A DNA stretch of 64,000 bases from Sulfuritalea sp. (lineage in GTDB: Bacteria; Pseudomonadota; Gammaproteobacteria; Burkholderiales; Rhodocyclaceae). Positions 24,201-32,891 of this stretch are shown piece after piece (within the stretch, counting starts at the first letter, position 1; each line of letters begins with the position of its first letter). The notes beneath the pieces are model-generated. The model ran no database searches. It was given only the letters and a program-made list of their open reading frames with translations, and was not told where the DNA came from. The stretch is taken from contig JALNYT010000006.1 of assembly GCA_023229685.1 (NCBI GenBank), positions 124,001 to 188,000 on the forward strand, read 5' to 3'. A program made the position numbers and the translations under genes.

Positions 24201-27200
24201 TATCGGCTCGGCCTCCGATGCCACAGCGGGGACGCTCGAACTGTCGAGCGCCGAGATCGCCCGGCTCATATCCGGCGGCGGCCCGCTGAACTTCGGCGAT
24301 GCGGCCGTCAATGGTCTGATTACGGTGTCGGCGCCGATCACGGCGACAGCGCCCATCGGACTCAGTAACGGCACAGGCGGCATTTCATTCACTGGCACAG
24401 GAACGCTCACGACCACCGGCGGCGGCGTCACGATACAGTCGTCGGGCATCGTCAGCGATGGCGGCGGCGCACGAGGCATAGCGGCCAGCGGCCTGCTCAC
24501 CGTCACCGCCCAGGGTGGCATCGCCCTGACCGGGTCGGGAAATTCGGTATCCACGGTGGCGCTGACCAACACCGGCGGCGGCGCCGTCAGCTTCGTCGAC
24601 AATAACGGCAGCCTGGCGGTCAATGCGCTGAGCCAGACCGGCGCTGGAGCCATTTCAGTGAGCAACACCGCCGGCAGTTTGTCCCTCGGCGCCGTGGCGA
24701 CCGATACCTCGGGCAACGACCTGACGCTGGCGGCCGGTGGGCTGCTGTCCCTCGGCAAGAACATAACCGCCACCGGCAAGACGATTTCGCTCAGCGCCGG
24801 CAGCGTCAGCCAGACCGCCGGCGCACTGAGTGCAGCCACCTTGACCGTCACCAGCGGCGGCGCCGTGACGCTGAACCAGGCAGGCAACAATGTTGACACC
24901 GTCTCGATCGGGGCGGGTGGCGCGGTCGCCTACCGAGATGCCGACGGGATAACGGTGGGCGGCAGCGGCATCAGCAGCGGCGGCTCGAATGGCAATGTCA
25001 CCCTTACCACCGGCGGCCCGATGACCCTGAACCAGGGCGTCAATGCCGGGACCGGCACCATAAACCTGGCAGTTGCCGGCGGCATCAACCAGACTGCCGG
25101 CGCGCTGACTGCCTCCACCTTGACGGTTACGAGCAGCGGTGCCGGTGCCGTGACGCTGAACCAGGCGACCAACAATGTCGGCACCGTTTCAATCACCGCC
25201 GCCGGAGCGGTCGCCTACCGCGATGCCGATGCGGTGACGGTCGGCGGCAGCGGCGTCAGCAGCGGCTCCTCCAATGGCGATGTCAGCCTCACCACGGGGG
25301 GCTTGATGACCCTGACCCAGGGCGTCAATGCCGGTACCGGCACGGTGACACTCAACAGCGGCGGCGGTGCCGACCAGACCGCTGGCGGCATCACCGCCAG
25401 CAAGCTGCTGATACTGGGCAACGGTCCCTTCAGCCTGACCAACGGAGTATCCGGAGTCGGCTCCACCACCAACACCAACAACGTCGGTACTCTGGCCGGC
25501 AATTTCACCGGCGACCTGAGCTACGTCGACAACAGCGCCCTGACCATCGGCACCGTGGGTGCCACCAATGGACTTACCAGTACCACCGGCGGCACGATCG
25601 ATGTAACCACGACGAGCGGTTCACTGACCATCAGCCAACCGGTGAACGCCACCGCAGCCGGCGATGTATCGCTGGTCGCCGCCGGCAGCATGGCGGTGAA
25701 TGCCAACGTCACCGGCAACCAGGTGCGGCTGAATGCCGGCGGCACCATGAGCCAGGCGTTGGCCGGCAGCTTCGTGAGCGGCACGACCTTCCTGTTCGGC
25801 GCCAGCAACAATGCCGACGCGGCGATCTGGAACCGCTCCGGAGGCGCGACACTCGCCGAACTGGTTCGCTACTTCGACGGCAGCTTCGATCTGGTCAACG
25901 GCCTCAACGAAGATCTCACGGCAACCAAGCTGATCATCTACGGCCTCGACGGCGCTGTCGGTTTCAAGCTGGCTGCCGGGCGCAAGATTACGGCCAGCAA
26001 CCTGCTCCTCGGCGGTGCGGGAAGCTTCTATCTCGACAACGCCAGCAACGATATCCAGAACCTCGCGGTGTTCCGCCCATGGGGCAGCAACGCTGGCTGG
26101 TCGGTGGCCTACCGGGATGCCGACAATTTCGATCTGGGCACCGTGTCGTGGAATCAGAAACTCACGCACCTTGCCGGCGCGACCACCTGGACCTGGTCCG
26201 GCACCAAGACCGTCAGCGGCCTGCTCAACAACGGCTACTGGCCAAGCTACGGCTTCGGCGGTTCCGGCGGCACCGTGCGCCTGACCGCCGACACCGGCAC
26301 CGTCGGTCTGAAGCAGAATCTGCAAACGGGCGGACTGGTAGCGCTGACCTCACCCGGCGGCCTCACCGAGCAGGGCGGCGTCACCATCACGGGCGGCGAT
26401 CTCAAGGTGGTCACCAATGCCTCCGTGGTGCTGGGCAACAGCAATTCGGTCACCGGCTTCGCGGCGCAGGCAACCAATGCCAGCCAGGTGCTGCTCCTGA
26501 GTTCCAGCGGGGTCACCATCGGCGATGTCGATGGCATCTCGGGCGTCAGCCTTGCCGGCCCAGGCGACGCGACGGTGGACATCCGCAGCAGTAGCGGTGC
26601 GCTGACCGTCAGTCGCCCCGTCAATGTGACCACGGCCGGCGCAGTGGTGCCCAACGCCGCGCCGGCGCACATCAACCTGCGCTCGTTCGGGGATCTGACC
26701 GTCCAAAGCAACGTGTCGGCGCGCGGCGGATCCGCCGGCACCGGCACTGGCGCCGAGGTCAATCTACGCTCCGACGTCGGCGGCGTATTCCAGACCGCGG
26801 GCAGCATTGCGGCTACCGATGACGGCCCGTCGACCGCGGTGGCGCTGGCGCCGCACAGCGCGAAGGTGACAATCCGCGCCGGGGCCAACTACGGGGACGC
26901 AGGCAGCAACATCATGAATTGCGTGTGGGCCTACGGCGGCAACTGCGGCCAGGTGAGTCTTGTCGGCGCAAGCGCGACATCCGATCGAGGCAGCGCCATC
27001 GTCGATATCCTTGCCCCCTATTACCTGAGCACAGCCGGCGCAATTACCGCAACCGGCCAAACGGCGCCGCGGATCAGCTTCACCGGCGACATCCAGGATT
27101 CCAGCAAGAACCTGGTGTCCAGCGCCAGTCTCAGCATCGGTGGCGCCGTAACGGTGAGCCAGCCCGGCGGAGCCGACGTGAACACGCGGTCGACCAGCGA

Positions 27201-29997
27201 GACTGCGGGCCTGCTGCTTTCCGGTTACAACATAAGCACCAGTGCGGCGCTTGCGTCGAACAGTGTCTACGGAATCTCGGTCAGCGCCCAGCGCGACATC
27301 AGCTTCGGCGGCAACGTGAGCACCACCGCCAATGACGGTATCAGTCTTTCCACGAGCGGCGCCACGGCGCTCGTCAATACTACCGGTGCGGCGGTGGTGA
27401 CAGCCAAGCAGCTGGGGCTCACCGGCGATCGCGATGTCGGCATCTTCAACCTGCGTACGGACACCGGCACGCTGCAGATACTCGGCGCCCGTGCCCTGAC
27501 CATAGACAACAGCGTCCACAGCGGCATGCTGCTGGCTACCGTGGTCGGCCGGGTCTCGGCGGCCACCACCGACCCCAGTACCGGAACGGTAATCCCGGCG
27601 GTGGACAAACCGGTGGGAGCGATCTCGATCACCACCGGGGGCGACCTGACAACCTTTTCGCTGAACAACACGGGGGCCAGCAACTACGATCTGAACGGCG
27701 ATCCCGGCAACTTCTTCGATCCCCACACCACCCGGCCGCTGACCCTGATCGCCAACAACATCGTCGAGACTCCGGGAGCATTCACGCTGGATCCAGCCAC
27801 CCTGGTCACCCTGCGGCCCTATACCGCAGGACGCCCGATCGTGGTGAAGAAACAGCCGGGCATAACAACCGACCCCGGAACCACCTACTATTACGGCAGC
27901 ATCGCGGGCCTGCTTAACCAGTTCCATCCCGACGTTACGTTGGTCATCGGCGGCGCCGGCTACTCGGGCGACATTACCATCGGCAACCGGGTCGGCGGCA
28001 ACTGGCCGAGCAGCGAGCAGTTCAGCCTGGCCAACATGTCGCTGACATTCCAAACCACTGGCCGCATCTACAACCAGTTCGCCACCGACATCAACACGCC
28101 GGCCAACTGGGTCGGTTTCGCCCCTCCTTACTCACCCTTCCCTCCGATCACTTGCACCTTCGGTCAGGCATGCCTGTCAAAACTGACGTCCAACGAGATC
28201 ATTTTTCGCGACAGTCTCTCCGGCGGTCGATATGTAAGGATCGCCGGCACCGGCGATGGCAGCGGCGGCTTCACGCCACCCAGTGGCAGTACCAGTTCGA
28301 GCGGTGGTGGCGGCAGCAGCGGTGGCGGCGGCGGCTCCGGTGGCTCCACCAGCGGCGGTTCCAGTTCCAGCACCGAACCGGCCGGTGACCCGGGCGGCGG
28401 CGGCGCGGCGGGCAGTCCCGGCGATACCACGCTCACCGTAGTCGTGGTGACGACGCCCGACAGCGGCGGCGGCACAGTGGTCAGCGGCGGCGATCCGATT
28501 CCGCCCCCCAGCGCACCGACCGCGCCCCTTGCGCCAACCGACCTCGCTCCCGACGGCGGATCGGGCGGCAGTGGCGGTAGCGGCCTGGCCGGGGTCGATG
28601 ACCGCAGTGGCGGTGGTGGTGGCGGCACATTGGCCGGCGATCCGGGCGGTGGCGGTACCACCGGGGAAGGCCTGCCGGGTGACTCCGGGAGCACCTCGGG
28701 CACGTCAGGCAGCGGCTTGGCGGGCGATCCCGATACGACGGGAACGTCCGGCACTTCGGGCGGAACTCTGGCAGGCGATCCAGGTGGCGCCGGCGGAGCC
28801 GGCAGCGGTCTGAGCGACGGATCCACGGGCGGCGCTGGCGATGCGGGCGGCGGTCTCGCCGACGGATCGACGAGCGGCGCAGGAGGTGCTGGTGGAGATG
28901 GAAGCGGGCTGGCCGACGGCTCGGCGGGCGGCGCTGGCGGTGCGGGCGGAGCCGGCAGCGGTCTCGCCGACGGATCGGCGAGCGGCGCAGGAGGTGCTGG
29001 TGGAGATGGAAGCGGGCTGGCCGACGGCTCAGCGGGCGACGCAGGAGGTGCGGGCGGAGCCGGCAGCGGTCTCGCCGACGGATCGGGAGGAGGCACTGGT
29101 GGCAGCACGCTTGCGGCGGCCGGTGATGGCAGTGGCGGCGCCGGCAGCAGTGACGGCGGGAGTACCGGTGGCAGCGGTAGTGGCCTCGGCGACGATGGCG
29201 CCGGAGGCGGCGGTAGCGGCAGCCTGGCCGGCGGTGCCGGTGGTGCCGGCGGCTCCGGAAGTGGATTGGCAGATGGATCCGATGGCGGTATCGGCGGCGG
29301 CACGATTGCGGCCGCGGGTGACGGCAGCGGTGGTGCCGGGACTGGAGCCGGTGGTGCCGGAGGTGGCAGCGGAACAGGCAGCGGCCTCGACGGTGACGGT
29401 GCCGGAACCGGTGGCAGCGACAGTCTGGCCGGTGGTACCGGCGGCGCCGGCGGCGCCGGCAGTGGATTGGCAGGTGGATCGGCTGGCGGAACGGACGGTA
29501 GCGCCATCGCCGCAGCCGGTGATGGCAGCGGTGGCGCCGGTGATGCGGGTGGCATTGCCGGCGGCGCCGGCGGTAGCGGCAGCGGCCTCGGTGGGGACGA
29601 AAGCGGCAGCGGCGGAACCGGTACCGTGCTGGCGGGCGACGTCGCGACGCCGGGCGCCAGCGGCCTGGCCGGCGCCGGCGACGCCGGGACGGACAGCGGA
29701 GCGGGGGTTGGGGACGGTGCGGGTGGCATAGCCGGAGGATTGGCAGGCACCCCTCTGCAACTCGTCGGAGGCGGCGCCGGCGATGCCACGGCTGCCGAGC
29801 CGACGCGTTTGGCACGGGCCGATATCGCGGGAGGCCGCAGTGAATCGCCGGAGTGCGCGGCGGACCGCAATCAGGAGATGCGTGCAGCGTCGACCAGTGC
29901 TCTGGGCGGCAAGCCCGTGGTAGTGGTTCAGGGTAACGGCGTCAGGTTCTCGGGACACAGTTGCGGCGCTGGCGGTGGTCAGGGCAAGAGCCGCTGA
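21205..29997 (+). CDS. TpsA-type filamentous-haemagglutinin-like exoprotein
   Basis: A very large secreted protein (about 2930 residues from GTG 21205, which has GGAGGG five bases upstream; an ATG at 21190 lacks one). An extended signal peptide ends near PMAHAQ. The TPS secretion domain (about 40-300) includes ALNRVVGSDPSSILGRVSAN and the VNPRGIFFG motif near 121-129. It is followed by a long beta-helix of degenerate repeats rich in Gly, Thr, Val and Asn to about 2350. A glycine/serine-rich low-complexity part (about 2352-2830) and a short Cys-containing end complete it. No toxin or peptidase C-terminus is visible. Most likely an adhesin or matrix protein exported by the TpsB encoded just upstream. 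Confidence 0.9.
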   Translation: MKAHRTDGREVAKAVAAAWPRPLNAALLALLGAALPMAHAQLPTGGTVVGGQAAITQAGAQQQIRQTTDRAIIDWKSFSVGAGNAVNFIQPGSGSIALNRVVGSDPSSILGRVSANGQIFLVNPRGIFFGRGAVLDTAGLLATTLNIRNEDFLGGNYRFTRDASSVAGAEVANQGVLRARDGGYVLLAGDRVSNQTGGVIEARLGTVALAAGGAVTLDIQGDRLLNFTIDAATADSLGGASNLGRIVADGGRVVLSAMASRQAAGAVVNNGGAIRAAGIEERDGEIILTAGGGEVQVSGSLDVGGPRGGRIQVSGERIGLLAGASLDASGQTAGGTILVGGNAHGTSAGAPNATATYFDRDASIRADAAKVGAGGTVVLWADDTTRAYGSISARGGAEGGNGGFVEVSGKRNLSFDGQVNTTAPKGHAGSLLLDPATITITDVNLAPGSVDDVQLDAATPPVGQVLAADGGAVGFFISRGKLESLNATTNITLEATGQITINDMALNLINLQTGSGNSFALRSTTSGGIGFNDANDEIRTAGGSISLRAEGTGTITNLGKLSSNNGNISVYSADGGLTIGKAINAGSGVVTLQADEATAANQPLAINAAVTGSTVKLLAADNVTQLAAGVITAGDLVVRYAAGSSADSVDLAQADNQVSRLAAAVTGTATTAGNSFAFKNAAATALQVTTVDGTAGINSKGGDITLRSDALDIVQALDASAVAAAKVILTTSAAARPINLGSEVSNTLSLTQSELSLIKTGATGLLRIGDTAGNTGGITLAANISSTANWSTLSLKTGGTLAQTGGALTVPNLAVDAGSGYSLNNNATAAGTVALKGSGAISYTYGSGSLADLTVTAIDGVAGATSGGGNISLTGIHSLNLNDNVNAGAGTITLTAAGAGVAQASGALTGSGLKLVGSGSFNLGQTGNAVGTLAAAVSGGITYTDAGLLTVGTVGGTSGIASGGATVSLTADRMAINQNIITGGGGVTLKPLTLTQKMDIGSASDATAGTLELSSAEIARLISGGGPLNFGDAAVNGLITVSAPITATAPIGLSNGTGGISFTGTGTLTTTGGGVTIQSSGIVSDGGGARGIAASGLLTVTAQGGIALTGSGNSVSTVALTNTGGGAVSFVDNNGSLAVNALSQTGAGAISVSNTAGSLSLGAVATDTSGNDLTLAAGGLLSLGKNITATGKTISLSAGSVSQTAGALSAATLTVTSGGAVTLNQAGNNVDTVSIGAGGAVAYRDADGITVGGSGISSGGSNGNVTLTTGGPMTLNQGVNAGTGTINLAVAGGINQTAGALTASTLTVTSSGAGAVTLNQATNNVGTVSITAAGAVAYRDADAVTVGGSGVSSGSSNGDVSLTTGGLMTLTQGVNAGTGTVTLNSGGGADQTAGGITASKLLILGNGPFSLTNGVSGVGSTTNTNNVGTLAGNFTGDLSYVDNSALTIGTVGATNGLTSTTGGTIDVTTTSGSLTISQPVNATAAGDVSLVAAGSMAVNANVTGNQVRLNAGGTMSQALAGSFVSGTTFLFGASNNADAAIWNRSGGATLAELVRYFDGSFDLVNGLNEDLTATKLIIYGLDGAVGFKLAAGRKITASNLLLGGAGSFYLDNASNDIQNLAVFRPWGSNAGWSVAYRDADNFDLGTVSWNQKLTHLAGATTWTWSGTKTVSGLLNNGYWPSYGFGGSGGTVRLTADTGTVGLKQNLQTGGLVALTSPGGLTEQGGVTITGGDLKVVTNASVVLGNSNSVTGFAAQATNASQVLLLSSSGVTIGDVDGISGVSLAGPGDATVDIRSSSGALTVSRPVNVTTAGAVVPNAAPAHINLRSFGDLTVQSNVSARGGSAGTGTGAEVNLRSDVGGVFQTAGSIAATDDGPSTAVALAPHSAKVTIRAGANYGDAGSNIMNCVWAYGGNCGQVSLVGASATSDRGSAIVDILAPYYLSTAGAITATGQTAPRISFTGDIQDSSKNLVSSASLSIGGAVTVSQPGGADVNTRSTSETAGLLLSGYNISTSAALASNSVYGISVSAQRDISFGGNVSTTANDGISLSTSGATALVNTTGAAVVTAKQLGLTGDRDVGIFNLRTDTGTLQILGARALTIDNSVHSGMLLATVVGRVSAATTDPSTGTVIPAVDKPVGAISITTGGDLTTFSLNNTGASNYDLNGDPGNFFDPHTTRPLTLIANNIVETPGAFTLDPATLVTLRPYTAGRPIVVKKQPGITTDPGTTYYYGSIAGLLNQFHPDVTLVIGGAGYSGDITIGNRVGGNWPSSEQFSLANMSLTFQTTGRIYNQFATDINTPANWVGFAPPYSPFPPITCTFGQACLSKLTSNEIIFRDSLSGGRYVRIAGTGDGSGGFTPPSGSTSSSGGGGSSGGGGGSGGSTSGGSSSSTEPAGDPGGGGAAGSPGDTTLTVVVVTTPDSGGGTVVSGGDPIPPPSAPTAPLAPTDLAPDGGSGGSGGSGLAGVDDRSGGGGGGTLAGDPGGGGTTGEGLPGDSGSTSGTSGSGLAGDPDTTGTSGTSGGTLAGDPGGAGGAGSGLSDGSTGGAGDAGGGLADGSTSGAGGAGGDGSGLADGSAGGAGGAGGAGSGLADGSASGAGGAGGDGSGLADGSAGDAGGAGGAGSGLADGSGGGTGGSTLAAAGDGSGGAGSSDGGSTGGSGSGLGDDGAGGGGSGSLAGGAGGAGGSGSGLADGSDGGIGGGTIAAAGDGSGGAGTGAGGAGGGSGTGSGLDGDGAGTGGSDSLAGGTGGAGGAGSGLAGGSAGGTDGSAIAAAGDGSGGAGDAGGIAGGAGGSGSGLGGDESGSGGTGTVLAGDVATPGASGLAGAGDAGTDSGAGVGDGAGGIAGGLAGTPLQLVGGGAGDATAAEPTRLARADIAGGRSESPECAADRNQEMRAASTSALGGKPVVVVQGNGVRFSGHSCGAGGGQGKSR
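24841..25350 (+). repeat. Internal duplication of about 280 bases in the exoprotein beta-helix
   Basis: 24841-25066 and 25120-25350 encode near-identical blocks (TLNQ.x.NNV..VSI, AVAYRDAD, TVGGSG, SNG.V.LTTGG, L.QGVNAGTGT). Period is about 93-94 residues, consistent with tandem expansion of beta-helix turns. Confidence 0.8.
28861..29092 (+). repeat. 108-base tandem repeat in the glycine-rich region
   Basis: A unit encoding SGAGGAGGDGSGLADGS plus GGAGSGLADGS-type sequence starts at 28873 and recurs at 28981 with few changes (period 108 bases, 36 codons). The whole 28260-29700 region is made of shorter related Gly/Ser units, so slippage-driven length variation is expected. Confidence 0.85.
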
Positions 29998-30043
29998 GCC
30001 AAGGAACGAGAGCGATTCATGTCACCATCGAGGCAGGGTTGTG

Positions 30044-30096
30044 GTTCTAAACTTCAATTGATAACATGACGGTATATTTTAGTTCTAAACTTCAAT
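30044..30096. repeat. Two 15-base direct repeats upstream of the Flp pilin gene
   Basis: GTTCTAAACTTCAAT occurs at 30044-30058 and 30082-30096, 38 bases apart, in an AT-rich stretch about 100-150 bases before the Flp start. Possible binding sites of a regulator of the Tad operon. TATATT (30073-30078) lies between them but has no clear -35. Confidence 0.6.
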
Positions 30097-30192
30097 CTTC
30101 ACCATGATGGCATGTTTTATTCAGGCGGTTGTTCGTGTTTTGCAGGACTCCCTCAATTCCGGGGGCGTTTTTCAACCAAGGAGATTTCAACC

Positions 30193-30459
30193 ATGACCAA
30201 ACTTCAATCCAGGCTTACCCAACGTGGGCAGGGCATGACGGAATACATCATCATCGTCGCCCTGATCGCAGTCGCCGCCATCGGGGTGTATTCCTACTTC
30301 GGCCAGACCATCAAAGGCCAGACCGCCGGCATGGCCGCCGAAATGGCCGGCAAGACGGCCGCGACCGGTCAAGCCACAGCCGCTGGCGCGGCGAGCAAGG
30401 CCGAGTCGAGTGCCGCCAAGACCTCCAACCTGGGTACCTACGGCAACGAGCAGAAGTAA
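30193..30459 (+). CDS. flp: Flp-type major pilin precursor
   Basis: An 88-residue prepilin. A short basic leader ends at Gly, followed by MTEYIIIVALIAVAAIGVYS: the class IVb Flp pattern with a glycine cleavage site, conserved Glu-Tyr near the mature N-terminus, and a roughly 20-residue hydrophobic helix. The C-terminal half is Ala/Thr/Lys-rich and ends with GNEQK. AAGGAG (30178-30183) lies nine bases before the ATG. First gene of the Tad operon. It would be processed by a TadV-type prepilin peptidase, which is not encoded in this window. Confidence 0.92.
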   Translation: MTKLQSRLTQRGQGMTEYIIIVALIAVAAIGVYSYFGQTIKGQTAGMAAEMAGKTAATGQATAAGAASKAESSAAKTSNLGTYGNEQK

Positions 30460-30483
30460 GCCGCGGGGCTTTTCGCGAAGCTA

Positions 30484-32067
30484 ATGAAACCCGCCTCCAT
30501 CCTGGCCGCATCGCCGTCTCGGCAGCGCGGCCAGGCCATGGTTTTTGTTTCGGTGACCACTGTCGTGGTGCTGCTGGCTTTGCTCGTCATGTACAGTTCA
30601 GGGCGACTCACCACACAGCGCATGAAGTTGCAGAACACCGCCGATGCCGTCGCTTACAGCACGGCGTTGACGCAAGCCCGTGACCTGAATTTCACCGCCT
30701 ACATGAACCGGGCCATGATTGCCAACCAGGTTGCGGTGGCCCAGATCGTCAGCATGACCGGGTGGGCCAGGGGATTCGACGATACGTACAACGGCTCCTT
30801 CTCGTCGATCGCCACCACGCTGGCCAACCTGTCGACCCTGAGCGCACTGTGGACGGTGCCGGCCGACATCTACAAGTCGATCGGCAGTGGACTCAAGAGC
30901 GTGTTTGACTCGGTTGGACCGATCCTGGTCAAGGTGCTCGACGTGGTTATCGACGCCCTCCGCTTCTCGTCGCTGGGCTATCACTACGGCATGGCGGTGA
31001 CCATGCCGCAAACCATCGCCGAAGTCATGGAAGCCAACGATCCAAACGCCTCGCTGACGCCGCTGGGCATCCTCGGCGCGGCCGCCGGCGTGGTGCAGCA
31101 CCTGACGTTCGCCAAGAGTTATGACCCGGCTGCCAACACGGACGGCGACAAACGCTTCGGCAATGTTGTCGACGCCTCGAGCGACCTCTTTTACAAGAAC
31201 CGCACGCTGCCGTTGACCTTCTGGCCGACACCGATGCTGATTGATCCGATCCGCCTGTTCACCCCCGGCGTCGGCCCCCTGCTGATGTTCAACTTCCACA
31301 GCGGCGGTTCCATCAACCGCACCGCGAGCGGCAACAGCAGCCAGAACCTGAAGTCCTGGGGCAGCATCGATGCCACCGGCACCTTTGTCATCTTCTGCAT
31401 CACCATCTCGATCTTCGGCATTCCGATCCCGATTCCGTTTCCACTGCCGCCGTTGCCCGCCGGCGCGGGTGCGGCCGGTGCCGGCACCTACGGCAGCGAT
31501 CTGCTGATGCCAGGCAGCTATCTGGGACACCGCAACAGCGACAACAACGGCGTTGATTCTGCTGCGGCGGTCGACTTCGGCGGCGCCTACATCAACCCCT
31601 ACACGGTAATCCCCTACTTCATCAAGGCCGGAGAAGGGCCGGGGACCAATATGGACAGCCGCGCCGGGCTCCGTCCCTACCTTGACGTCAAGGGCAATGC
31701 CACCAATTCCACCAGCAATGCGGCGAATAAGAACACCAGCAACAACAACCAGAACACCAAGGCGCCGGCCTTCCTGATCGAGGTGCAACGCGACTCCAAT
31801 TCGCTATCGACCGCGAACTCGTCCACCTTCCACATCGGCGGCGGCACCGGGGGCCAACTCACTCTGGACGACGAGGCGGTAGGCGGCAAGGTACGGGCCA
31901 TGTCGAAGGCGGAAGCTTATTTCTACCGGCCCACCGACCTCTTCGCCCGCGGCGACGGCAAGACCGAATACGGCAGCCTTTACAGCCCCTACTGGCAGGC
32001 CCACCTGCTGCCAAACAACCTGCTGGAGCAGGCTGGCTCGATCATTGCGCCCAACATACTGCCATGA
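30484..32067 (+). CDS. tadG: TadG-like pilus assembly protein
   Basis: A 527-residue protein with an N-terminal prepilin-like segment: basic RQRGQAM followed by a hydrophobic helix (about residues 18-38), then MKLQNTADAVAYSTALTQAR, typical of TadG/Tad-related minor pseudopilins (Q-N-A-A-D-A-A-A-L-like motif). The large remainder is exported, with glycine/asparagine-rich loops and a hydrophobic patch near 310-330. It likely anchors or stabilises the pilus in the envelope. No von Willebrand domain is obvious. Four-base overlap with the next gene. Confidence 0.8.
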   Translation: MKPASILAASPSRQRGQAMVFVSVTTVVVLLALLVMYSSGRLTTQRMKLQNTADAVAYSTALTQARDLNFTAYMNRAMIANQVAVAQIVSMTGWARGFDDTYNGSFSSIATTLANLSTLSALWTVPADIYKSIGSGLKSVFDSVGPILVKVLDVVIDALRFSSLGYHYGMAVTMPQTIAEVMEANDPNASLTPLGILGAAAGVVQHLTFAKSYDPAANTDGDKRFGNVVDASSDLFYKNRTLPLTFWPTPMLIDPIRLFTPGVGPLLMFNFHSGGSINRTASGNSSQNLKSWGSIDATGTFVIFCITISIFGIPIPIPFPLPPLPAGAGAAGAGTYGSDLLMPGSYLGHRNSDNNGVDSAAAVDFGGAYINPYTVIPYFIKAGEGPGTNMDSRAGLRPYLDVKGNATNSTSNAANKNTSNNNQNTKAPAFLIEVQRDSNSLSTANSSTFHIGGGTGGQLTLDDEAVGGKVRAMSKAEAYFYRPTDLFARGDGKTEYGSLYSPYWQAHLLPNNLLEQAGSIIAPNILP

Positions 32068-32891
32068 CGAACGCGACGAGAAGCCGCCAGCGCGGCCAGG
32101 CCATGAGCGAGTTCGTGATCACGGGGGTGCTGTTCCTGATCCCCGTGTTCCTCCTGGTTCCGGTATTCGGCAAATACATTGACATGAAGAGCCAGGCAGT
32201 GCTGGGCGCCCGTTACGCGGCGTGGGAACGTACCGTGTGGTACGGCGGCACGAGCGCCAGCGTCGATTGGCCGGGAGCGGCGAAGAGCGCCGACGAGATC
32301 GGCAACGAAGTGCGGCAGAGGGTCTTTTCCGAAGGGGCGGGAATCGCGTCCAGCGACAAAAGTGCCGGCAGTTTCGGCGGCAGCGGCGTCAAGACCGGTT
32401 GGTACAACCGCGACGGCTCCTCGATGCTGGCTGACTACAATGCGGTGGCACAGAGCACGGAAAACCGCGACACTCCGGGTATCGCCAATGACGTGCTGAA
32501 CCTGCTGGTCACAGTGGCAGATGCGATCGGCCCCTTCAATCTGGAGATGAAAGGTCTGGAGGTGGCAGACGTCTCGGTCACGGCCAGTACCTTGCCGATC
32601 GGCATGTCGCTGAGCGGCGATGCCACGCAGTCGTTCAATCCCGGGCCGCTGACCTTCTCCGACCGCAGCGCGGTGCTGAGCAACACATGGGCGGCCAATG
32701 GGGCCAGCCACGTCAAGAGCCAGACCCAGGGGCTGACGCCGACCAGCATCTTCCAGAACCCGGTGGTCAAGGTGATCTGGGATGTGGCGCGCATTACATT
32801 GGGCGTGATCGCGGCACCGGAATTGCTGTTTCTCGAGATCGGCAAGGTGGAGCCCGACGTAGTGCCGCCGGACCGTCTAGTCACGCCATGA
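32064..32891 (+). CDS. TadE-like minor pseudopilin
   Basis: A 275-residue protein. RQRGQAMSEFVITGVLFLIP, then a hydrophobic helix and KYIDMKSQAVLGARYAAWER, is the TadE-type pattern (Gly cleavage site, Glu at mature +5 region, then an aromatic/Arg helix). The C-terminal exported domain is unique. It starts within the TadG stop (ATGA) and overlaps the following gene in the same way, so the four genes are translationally coupled. Confidence 0.75.
   Translation: MTNATRSRQRGQAMSEFVITGVLFLIPVFLLVPVFGKYIDMKSQAVLGARYAAWERTVWYGGTSASVDWPGAAKSADEIGNEVRQRVFSEGAGIASSDKSAGSFGGSGVKTGWYNRDGSSMLADYNAVAQSTENRDTPGIANDVLNLLVTVADAIGPFNLEMKGLEVADVSVTASTLPIGMSLSGDATQSFNPGPLTFSDRSAVLSNTWAANGASHVKSQTQGLTPTSIFQNPVVKVIWDVARITLGVIAAPELLFLEIGKVEPDVVPPDRLVTP

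Noticed and set aside
28861..29092. Regular repeats that might be taken for a CRISPR array
   Set aside because: Repeats are in-frame coding, contiguous and without unique spacers; they belong to the glycine-rich exoprotein region.
28164..29870. Long proline-rich and arginine-rich open frames opposite the glycine-rich region of the exoprotein gene
   Set aside because: They are the antisense reading of GGC/GGT repeats; low-complexity Pro/Arg sequence with no start context, fully explained by the tpsA gene.
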